This document shows, piece by piece, positions 6,509-11,411 of a DNA stretch of 11,411 bases. The notes under the pieces were generated by a model. The model had not been told where the DNA came from. It searched no databases and saw nothing but the letters and a program-made list of their open reading frames with translations. This DNA is from CBFGWV01 sp965652545 (GTDB lineage Bacteria; Pseudomonadota; Gammaproteobacteria; Competibacterales; Competibacteraceae), in NCBI GenBank assembly GCA_965652545.1, contig CBFGWV010000157.1, positions 1 through 11,411 of the forward strand, in the 5' to 3' direction. How positions within the stretch are numbered: the first letter of the stretch is position 1; the number at the start of each line of letters is the position of its first letter. The translations under genes and the position numbers were made by a program.

Positions 6509-8068
6509 TCAGGCGTGGATGGGTTCGTTGAGATAGCGCCCGGTGCCCAGGCTGCCGGGTCCAAGGCGGGCGAAGCGCACCATCAGGTAGACCTCGACCA
6601 CCAACAGCACGGTGTAGAAGCCCACGAAGCCGGCCAGTGAGCCGTAGAGGGATTCGACCGACAAGGTGGAGACGGACAGGTGGGTGGGTAGCACGCCGTA
6701 GATGGTCCAGGGTTGGCGCCCGTACTCGGCCACGAACCAGCCCATTTCGCTGGCGATCCAGGGCATGGGCAGGAACCACAACGCCCAGTGCAGCAGCCAG
6801 CGCTTTTCACTGAACGTGCCGTGCACGCTGTACCACAAGGCCAGCCCGAACAGCGCAAGCATGGCAAAGCCCAGGCCCACCATGATGCGGAAGGTCCAGA
6901 ACAACGGCGTCACCCGCGGGATCGTGTCGTTCACGGCCTCGGCGATGTGTGCGGGGGTGGCGTCGTCCACGTCGGTGACGTACTTGCGCAGCAGCAGCCC
7001 GAAGCCCAGGTCCGCCTTGTGTGCCTCGAACACCTGCTTTGCCGCGCTGTCGCCTTCATCAGCGCGCAGCCGCTCCAGGGCTTTGACCGCCTCGATACCC
7101 GAGACGATGCGCTCGTGGTTCTTCTCGCGGATCTCCCGGATGCCCGGCAACGTTTCGCTGAACGAGCGGGTGCCGATGAGCCCGAGCACCCAGGGAATCT
7201 CGACGGCCCAGTCGTTGCGCATCTGCACTTCGTCGATGCTGGCGATCAAGGTCAGCCCGGCCGGGGCGGGTTGGGTGTCCCACATGGCTTCCATGGCTGC
7301 CATCTTGGTCTGCTGGGCCTCGCCCACGGTGTAGCCGGACTCGTCGCCCAGCACGATGACCGAGCACACGGATGCGAACCCGAAGGCCGCGGCAATGCGG
7401 AAGCTGCGCTTGGCAAAGCCCAGGTCGCGTCCCTTGAGCAGGTACCAGCTGGAGATGGCCATCACGAACATGGCGCCGGTGACATAGCCGGCCGATACCG
7501 TGTGGACGAACTTGGCCTGCGCATCGGGGTTGAACAGCACCGCCCAGAAGTCGGTCAGCTCCATGCGCATGGTCTGGTAGCTGAACTCCGCACCGACCGG
7601 GTTCTGCATCCACCCGTTGGCGATGAGGATCCACAGCGCCGAAAGATTGGTGCCCACGGCCATGAGCAAGGTCACCAGCAGGTGCTGGCGGCGGGAGAGG
7701 CGGTCCCAGCCGAAGAAGAACAAGCCGATGAAGGTGGATTCAAGGAAGAACGCCATCAGCCCTTCGATGGCCAGGGGCGCACCGAAGATATCGCCCACGT
7801 AGTGCGAGTAGTACGCCCAGTTGGTTCCGAACTGAAACTCCAGCGTAATGCCCGTGGTGACACCCAGGGCGAAGTTGATGCCGAAGAGCTTGCCCCAGAA
7901 GCGGGTCATGTCTTTGTAGATGACCTTGCCGGTCATCACGTAGACGCTTTCCATGATCACCAGCAGCCAGGTCATACCCAGGGTCAGCGGAACGAACAGA
8001 AAGTGGTACATGGCGGTGGCGGCGAACTGTAGCCGCGACAGATCGACAAGCAGATGTTCAGTGGCCAT
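6509..8068 (-). CDS. cydA: Cytochrome bd quinol oxidase subunit I (CydA)
   Basis: A 519-residue protein, E. coli-like (522) throughout. Heme ligands are in place: His22 (SRLQFAATAMYHF; heme b595, E. coli His19), His189 (KFVHTVSAGY; heme b558, His186) and Met396 (FRIMVG; Met393). The functional acids Glu102 and Glu110 (IEGLMAFFLEST) and Glu448 (AEYGRQPW) are also present. The Q loop keeps GDESGYTVGEAQQTK with Lys255 and Glu260, the quinol-site residues, plus the long C-terminal insertion (about 270-385), so this is the long-Q-loop subfamily. The enzyme oxidises quinol and reduces oxygen at high affinity without pumping protons. ATG 8068 is the start, with GGAG 6 bases upstream; a TTG directly before it is in frame. 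The start overlaps the end of cydP by 11 bp. Confidence 0.98.
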   Translation of the reverse strand: MATEHLLVDLSRLQFAATAMYHFLFVPLTLGMTWLLVIMESVYVMTGKVIYKDMTRFWGKLFGINFALGVTTGITLEFQFGTNWAYYSHYVGDIFGAPLAIEGLMAFFLESTFIGLFFFGWDRLSRRQHLLVTLLMAVGTNLSALWILIANGWMQNPVGAEFSYQTMRMELTDFWAVLFNPDAQAKFVHTVSAGYVTGAMFVMAISSWYLLKGRDLGFAKRSFRIAAAFGFASVCSVIVLGDESGYTVGEAQQTKMAAMEAMWDTQPAPAGLTLIASIDEVQMRNDWAVEIPWVLGLIGTRSFSETLPGIREIREKNHERIVSGIEAVKALERLRADEGDSAAKQVFEAHKADLGFGLLLRKYVTDVDDATPAHIAEAVNDTIPRVTPLFWTFRIMVGLGFAMLALFGLALWYSVHGTFSEKRWLLHWALWFLPMPWIASEMGWFVAEYGRQPWTIYGVLPTHLSVSTLSVESLYGSLAGFVGFYTVLLVVEVYLMVRFARLGPGSLGTGRYLNEPIHA

Positions 8069-8246
8069 CAAGGGCTCCAGGGGGCGGTGTGGCGGCCGGG
8101 GGTCCGCCGATCAGCGCAGTGCCTGCGCGTGCGGCGTCGACGCTCACCTGCGCATCGCGCACCCATACCCACCACAACACGGTGAGCAGCAACAACTTGA
8201 TGATGAGCACGCGAATCAGCTCGTTGCGCAGGGGGCGGGTGGCCAC
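8058..8246 (-). CDS. cydP: Cytochrome oxidase small subunit CydP
   Basis: A 62-residue protein with a short basic N-terminus (ATRPLRNELIRVL), one transmembrane helix (IIKLLLLTVLWWVWV, residues about 15-29), the RDAQVSVD segment just after it and a Pro/Ala-rich tail. The R-x-E-L-I...K-L...LWW-x-W-x-R-D pattern and the place directly in front of cydA fit CydP, the putative small bd oxidase subunit seen ahead of cydA in many beta- and gammaproteobacteria. The start GTG 8246 has only a weak ribosome binding site, so the exact N-terminus is less sure. The stop codon overlaps the start of cydA by 11 bp (translational coupling). It is the first gene of the operon, about 20-25 bp downstream of the predicted sigma-54 start site. 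Confidence 0.85.
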   Translation of the reverse strand: MATRPLRNELIRVLIIKLLLLTVLWWVWVRDAQVSVDAARAGTALIGGPPAATPPPGALDGH

Positions 8247-8276
8247 GGTCGGTGTCCGGGTCGAGGTTGTTCCCTG

Positions 8277-8297
8277 GGCAGTGCACGTGCCATGCCA
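8277..8297 (-). promoter_or_regulatory. Sigma-54 (-24/-12) promoter of the cytochrome bd operon
   Basis: On the minus strand, TGGCACGTGCACTGCC (8292-8277) has the invariant GG (8291-8290) and GC (8279-8278) with exactly 10 bases between, and a full match to the TGGCACG half of the sigma-54 consensus. A second phase, TGGCATGGCACGTGCA (8297-8282), also gives GG-N10-GC with GTGCA close to TTGCA. Initiation would fall near 8266-8271, 20-25 bases before the cydP start codon. The presence of a divergent sigma-54 activator makes a chance match unlikely. Confidence 0.75.
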
Positions 8298-8325
8298 AAG
8301 CTGACGCGGTTGATTTCAGTTGCCT

Positions 8326-8338
8326 AATCAGCCGCTTA
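8326..8338 (+). promoter_or_regulatory. IHF-binding site (predicted)
   Basis: AATCAGCCGCTTA matches WATCARNNNNTTR at all nine defined positions. It lies between the -24 box and the upstream activator sites, where IHF normally bends DNA to bring the sigma-54 activator to the holoenzyme. This is a sequence match only. Confidence 0.6.
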
Positions 8339-8372
8339 GATATCGCTCTGGCTCATTGGCGCTGTTGGAATG

Positions 8373-8386
8373 TGTCATATATGGCA
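8373..8386. promoter_or_regulatory. Upstream activator site 1 for the sigma-54 activator
   Basis: TGTCATATATGGCA is a near-perfect 14-bp palindrome; read on the minus strand it is TGCC-N6-GACA. It lies about 88 bp upstream of the -24 box of the cyd operon and matches a second site at 8404-8417. Binding by the neighbouring PAS/AAA+/Fis protein is inferred. Confidence 0.55.
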
Positions 8387-8403
8387 GTATGGCACTGCAC
8401 GTA

Positions 8404-8417
8404 TGCCGTCTTTGACA
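8404..8417. promoter_or_regulatory. Upstream activator site 2, overlapping activator gene RBS
   Basis: TGCCGTCTTTGACA shares the TGCC-N6-GACA form of site 1. The two centres are 31 bp apart, about three helical turns, so both face the same side of the DNA. The last base is part of the AGGAG ribosome binding site of the activator gene, so occupancy could also limit the activator's own expression. Confidence 0.5.
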
Positions 8418-8426
8418 GGAGCGCGC

Positions 8427-9731
8427 ATGACACCCGCCACCTCCCCTATGCCCGAGCTTTTGTCGTATCTCGATTCGATGGCCGAGCCGCACATCGTGAT
8501 GGATACGCGCTACCGCATCGTGGCTGCCAATGCCGCCTACCGACGCGAGCTCGCGGGCGGACAACTGGTGGTCGGGCGCACCTGCTATGCGGTCTCCCAC
8601 GGGTATACCGTGCCCTGCGATCAGGCGGGCGAATCCTGCCCGCTGGCCAATAGCCTGGCGTCCGGCGCGCGCGAGCGGGTGCTGCATTTGCACCACACTC
8701 CGGACGGTGAGGCGTATGTAAACATCGAACTGACGCCGATCCGCGATGCGGTGGGCGATATCCGCTTTTTTGTCGAGAAGATGCAGCCGTTGCCGGCCAC
8801 GGACCGGGCCACGGGCGCGGTCGAGCTGATCGGACGCTCGCCGGCGTTTCTGGCCATGCTGGGCCTGGTGGCTCGCGTCGGCCCGGCGGCCGCGGCCGTG
8901 CTGCTGCAAGGGGAGTCGGGCAGTGGCAAGGAGTTGGTTGCCCAGGCCATACATGCGTCCAGCCCACGGGCGTCGGCACCGTTCGTCGCCGTGGATTGTT
9001 CCGGCTTGCCCGAGACGCTGTTCGAAAGTGAGCTGTTTGGCCACGAGCGCGGGGCGTTCACCGGGGCGGTGGCGCGCAAGACCGGTTTGGTGGAGTCGGC
9101 AAGCGGCGGGACGCTGTTTCTGGACGAAGTGGGGGATATACCGCTGAGTCTGCAGGTGAAGCTGCTGCGGCTGTTGGAGACAGGCACGTACCGACGGGTG
9201 GGGTCGACCGAACTGCGGCGGGCGGATATCCGCGTCATTTCGGCGACGCACCGGTCGCTGCGGCGAATGGTGGACGAGGGGGCGTTTCGGCAGGATCTGT
9301 TTTTCCGCCTGAACACGTTTCCCATCGAGGTGCCGCCACTGCGCGAGCGGCGCGGGGACATTCCGTTACTGGTGCAGGGTTTGCTGAATCGTGTGGCGCC
9401 CGGACGCAATCTGCGTTTGTCCGCGGCGGCGGAGGCTGTGCTCCAGGGGTATGGCTACCCGGGCAACGTGCGTGAACTACGCAATGTGCTGGAGCGGGCC
9501 AGCCTGATGTGCGACGGGACGGTCATCGGTGTCGACCATCTGCCGGCAGAGTTGCGCGCGGTGCGGCCGTCGGCGGATGAGCCCAAGGGCTTGAAAGCGT
9601 TGCAACTGGCCGGCCTTCGGGCAGTGGTGCAGGCGCATCGGGGGAGTCGTGCAGATTTGGCGCGGAAGCTGGGAGTCAGCGAGCGGACCTTGTACCGCAA
9701 GCTGCGGGCGTTGGCGAGGCCGGGTCCCTGA
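8427..9731 (+). CDS. PAS-domain sigma-54-dependent transcriptional activator
   Basis: A 434-residue NtrC-type enhancer-binding protein. Residues about 8-120 are a PAS sensor (LLSYLDSMAEPHIVMDTRYR, IVAANAAYRREL) that carries a Cys-x4-His-x5-Cys-x6-Cys-Pro-Leu cluster (C53, H58, C64, C71). Residues about 133-375 are the AAA+ domain: Walker A GESGSGKE (162-169), the sigma-54-contacting loop GAFTGA (209-214), Walker B GTLFLDEV (228-235), the arginine-finger region FRQDLFFRLNTFPIEVPPLR and sensor II YPGNVRELRN. Residues about 398-428 are a Fis-type helix-turn-helix (RADLARKLGVSERTLYRKL). There is no response-regulator receiver domain, so it senses a signal through PAS rather than by phosphorylation. 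ATG 8427 is chosen for AGGAG 5 bases upstream; the frame is open to 8370, but that part overlaps activator site 1 and has no domain. It is divergent from the cytochrome bd operon, which it very probably activates with RpoN. Confidence 0.95.
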   Translation: MTPATSPMPELLSYLDSMAEPHIVMDTRYRIVAANAAYRRELAGGQLVVGRTCYAVSHGYTVPCDQAGESCPLANSLASGARERVLHLHHTPDGEAYVNIELTPIRDAVGDIRFFVEKMQPLPATDRATGAVELIGRSPAFLAMLGLVARVGPAAAAVLLQGESGSGKELVAQAIHASSPRASAPFVAVDCSGLPETLFESELFGHERGAFTGAVARKTGLVESASGGTLFLDEVGDIPLSLQVKLLRLLETGTYRRVGSTELRRADIRVISATHRSLRRMVDEGAFRQDLFFRLNTFPIEVPPLRERRGDIPLLVQGLLNRVAPGRNLRLSAAAEAVLQGYGYPGNVRELRNVLERASLMCDGTVIGVDHLPAELRAVRPSADEPKGLKALQLAGLRAVVQAHRGSRADLARKLGVSERTLYRKLRALARPGP

Positions 9732-9748
9732 ATGCGCGTTCCTGCGAG

Positions 9749-9778
9749 CCTGTCGGCGGCATCCATGCTGCCGACAGG
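9749..9778. terminator. Hairpin between convergent activator and azoR genes
   Basis: CCTGTCGGC (9749-9757) pairs perfectly with GCCGACAGG (9770-9778). A G-U pair and four more pairs (GCAT/ATGC) continue inward, giving up to 14 pairs with a very small loop. The hairpin sits in the 71-bp gap between two convergent genes, the right place for a bidirectional terminator. No T-run follows on either strand, so it would be an imperfect intrinsic terminator or a transcript-end protecting stem. Confidence 0.5.
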
Positions 9779-9802
9779 TGGGCCGACATCTCGTCGTCGG
9801 AG

Positions 9803-10384
9803 TCAGGCGGCTTTGCGGCGGATCGTCGGCACGCTGCCCAAGGCGCCGTTCATCGCCGTCTCCCGGCTTTCCGGCGACAAGGCCAAGCCCTCGGCGCGGA
9901 CGAACTCAACCTCGGTGATACCCATGAAGGCGAATACCGAGCGCAGGTAAGCCTCCTGGTGGTCGTTGGCCGCATCGGCGGCGTACACACCGCCGCGTGA
10001 GGAGGCCACGATGACGCGCTTGCCGCCGGCCAGGCCTTCGGGGCCGTTCGCGGTGTAGCGGAAGGTCTTGCCCGCGATAGCGATGCGGTCGATCCAGGCC
10101 TTGAGCGTGGAGGGCACCGAGAAGTTGTACATCGGGGCGCCGATCACGAGCACGTCGGTGTCCAGGAAGCTCTGCAAGGTCTCGGCCGCCATTGCGGCTT
10201 CGTCGGCGTTCTTGCCGGCCAGGGAGCCAGCGGTGAGGTGTGGAATGGGGTTGGCATCCAGGTCGCGGTACGTCACTTCGGTGTCGGGGTGCTGGCTCAG
10301 CAACTGCTCCACGATCGCCCGGGTCAAGGTGCGGCTGGCGGATTGGTCACCCAGTGCGCTGGAGTCGATGTGCAAGAGTTTCAT
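9803..10384 (-). CDS. azoR: FMN-dependent NADH-azoreductase (AzoR family)
   Basis: A 193-residue flavodoxin-fold enzyme, close to E. coli AzoR (201). It begins MKLLHIDSSALGDQSASRTL, with the first beta strand and the phosphate-binding Ser-rich loop for FMN (S9, S15, S17). The FMN/dimer signature APMYNFSVPSTLKAWIDRIA (83-102) and the second flavin loop ASSRGGVY (127-134) are intact. The family reduces quinones and azo compounds by two electrons using NADH; quinone detoxification is the likely natural role. ATG 10384 is chosen for AGGAGAG about 7 bases upstream; the frame is open to 10447, but that part is not conserved. The gene is divergent from a LysR regulator, a common pairing for quinone or thiol-stress-induced azoreductases. 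No internal defects are seen. Confidence 0.93.
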   Translation of the reverse strand: MKLLHIDSSALGDQSASRTLTRAIVEQLLSQHPDTEVTYRDLDANPIPHLTAGSLAGKNADEAAMAAETLQSFLDTDVLVIGAPMYNFSVPSTLKAWIDRIAIAGKTFRYTANGPEGLAGGKRVIVASSRGGVYAADAANDHQEAYLRSVFAFMGITEVEFVRAEGLALSPESRETAMNGALGSVPTIRRKAA

Positions 10385-10457
10385 GGGGGTCTCTCCTGAA
10401 GTCCGGTGAATGCGATTGCGATGGAGAGAGCTTATGCTTGTGGTCAATCGATGATAA

Positions 10458-10472
10458 TCCGGTTAAAACGGA
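10458..10472. promoter_or_regulatory. Candidate operator in the azoR / LysR divergent promoter
   Basis: TCCGGTT-A-AAACGGA is a 15-bp inverted repeat with one mismatch, within an AT-rich 146-bp intergenic region. A second, weaker pair, ATTG (10477-10480) and CAAT (10496-10499), lies beside it. LysR proteins bind such interrupted dyads in divergent promoters. Assignment is by position only. Confidence 0.35.
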
Positions 10473-10530
10473 ACGTATTGTTCTATATTTGGATTCAATA
10501 ACATCGCCCTAAATATGGAAGCGCGCTGTC

Positions 10531-11411
10531 ATGACGGATGCCGGTACACCGCTGGATGATCTTTATTACTATGCGATGGTGGTCCAGCACGGCGGCTTTG
10601 CCGCCGCGGGCCGGGCGCTGGGGGTGCCCAAGTCGCGCCTGTCGCGCCATGTGAACGGGCTGGAGACGCGTCTGGGCGTGCGCTTATTGCAGCGCTCGAC
10701 GCGTCGCTTTGTGGTCACCGATGTCGGTGAGAACCTGTATCGCCATTGCCTGGCGATGCTGGCTGAGGCGGAGGCGGCGATCGATGTCGTCGCCCAGGCG
10801 TATGCCGAGCCCCAGGGTTTGATTCGCGTGGCCTGCCCGATCGCAGTGGCCAGCAATACCCTGGCCCCGCTGCTGCCTGAGTTCATGACGGCTTTCCCCA
10901 AGGTGCGTATCGAAATGCATGTGGACAATCGCCGTGTCGATGTCTTGGGCGAGCGTTTCGATGTCGCGATCCGCGTACGCAGTCAACCCAGCGGTGAGGA
11001 CGGCTTGGTGATGCGTCGCTTTGCGGAGCTCAGCGAGTTGCTGGTGGCCAACCCAACGTACCTGGATGCGGCCGGACGGCCCCAGACGCCCGCGGATTTG
11101 GCTGCGCACCCCACCCTGAGTTTCGACATGTCGCCGGAGCGGGTCTGGGAATTGTCGGGGCCTGCGGGCGAGACCTGCCGCGTTGTCCACGAACCGCGGC
11201 TGGTGTGTCACAACTTCCCCGTTCTTCTGGCCGCGGCCTTGTCGGGGCAGGGTATCGCGCTACTGCCGGAGACGGTCGCACGGGCGGCCTTGGAAAAGGG
11301 TCACCTGGAGCGCGTCTTGCCGCAATGGCGGCTGCCCCAGGGCATATTGCATGTGGTCTTCCCCAGCCGCCGTGGCGTGTTGCCGGCAGTGCGCGCGTTC
11401 ATTGACTTCCT
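10531..11411 (+). CDS. LysR-family transcriptional regulator (3' end beyond window)
   Basis: The frame opens with ATG 10531 and is open for 293 codons to the right edge; LysR proteins of this type are about 290-310 residues, so only a few residues are probably missing. Residues about 8-66 form the helix-turn-helix: LDDLYYYAMVVQHGGFAAAG, RALGVPKSRLSRHVNGLETR and LGVRLLQRSTRRFVVTDVGE. The effector domain follows (GLIRVACPIAVASNTLAPLL, FPKVRIEMHVDNRRVDVLGE, FDVAIRV, and near the end GQGIALLPETVA). GGAAG 9 bases upstream serves as ribosome binding site. The gene is divergent from azoR, and most likely controls it in answer to electrophiles or quinones, which is inference. The effector is unknown. 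Confidence 0.93.
   Translation, partial: MTDAGTPLDDLYYYAMVVQHGGFAAAGRALGVPKSRLSRHVNGLETRLGVRLLQRSTRRFVVTDVGENLYRHCLAMLAEAEAAIDVVAQAYAEPQGLIRVACPIAVASNTLAPLLPEFMTAFPKVRIEMHVDNRRVDVLGERFDVAIRVRSQPSGEDGLVMRRFAELSELLVANPTYLDAAGRPQTPADLAAHPTLSFDMSPERVWELSGPAGETCRVVHEPRLVCHNFPVLLAAALSGQGIALLPETVARAALEKGHLERVLPQWRLPQGILHVVFPSRRGVLPAVRAFIDF

Noticed and set aside
5152..6531. Long plus-strand open frame (459 codons) opposite cydX and cydB.
   Set aside because: Its product is His/Gln/Gly-rich with no domain and mirrors the conserved CydB frame; a GC-bias shadow.
6713..8032. Long plus-strand open frame (439 codons) opposite cydA.
   Set aside because: Low-complexity antisense translation of a strongly conserved gene.
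8380..8408. Possible sigma-54 promoter facing the activator gene (TGGCAC at 8390-8395).
   Set aside because: The spacing to the next GC is 12, not 10, so the required GG-N10-GC is not met on the plus strand.
1..11411. CRISPR arrays, insertion sequences, tRNA/rRNA genes.
   Set aside because: No regularly spaced repeats, transposase-like frames, terminal repeats or tRNA-like cloverleaf sequence were recognised.

Overview
The window is GC-rich, dense bacterial DNA that reads as a free-living proteobacterium, most likely a gammaproteobacterium. That placement rests on a long-Q-loop CydA close to the E. coli protein, a cydA-cydB-cydX-ybgE gene order, and a sigma-54 (NtrC-type) activator. I cannot name the genus. 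I see no mobile element, CRISPR array, tRNA or rRNA.

Layout. (1) 1-2110: an MFS transporter (minus strand, running off the left edge) is divergent from a SufR/DeoR-like winged-helix regulator with a cysteine-rich C-terminus. They share an AT-rich promoter holding nested inverted repeats. (2) 2231-2668: a small VOC (glyoxalase/bleomycin-resistance fold) protein. (3) 2673-3446 (minus) an AraC-family regulator, divergent from a TauE/SafE-type membrane exporter at 3581-4333. (4) 4378-4857 (minus) a GNAT acetyltransferase. (5) 4953-8246 (minus) a compact cytochrome bd oxidase operon, cydP-cydA-cydB-cydX-ybgE, with overlapping or closely spaced genes; it includes the 41-residue CydX. (6) 8427-9731 (plus) a PAS/AAA+/Fis sigma-54 activator, divergent from the oxidase operon. 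(7) 9803-10384 (minus) an AzoR-type FMN azoreductase, divergent from a LysR regulator that runs off the right edge.

The most interesting part is the 180-bp region between the oxidase operon and its divergent activator. It carries every element expected of a sigma-54-controlled promoter. There is a GG-N10-GC -24/-12 box (two overlapping phases) just upstream of cydP, and a full match to the IHF consensus about 40 bp further out. Beyond that lie two sites of the form TGCC-N6-GACA spaced 31 bp (three helical turns); one of these overlaps the activator's ribosome binding site. The activator's PAS domain carries a Cys-x4-His-x5-Cys-x6-Cys cluster that could bind metal or sense redox state. I infer a local circuit in which the PAS protein senses a respiratory or redox cue and switches on the high-affinity quinol oxidase through RpoN. 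Three further local regulator-target pairs (SufR-like/MFS, AraC/TauE, LysR/AzoR) make the window a series of divergent regulator-effector modules.
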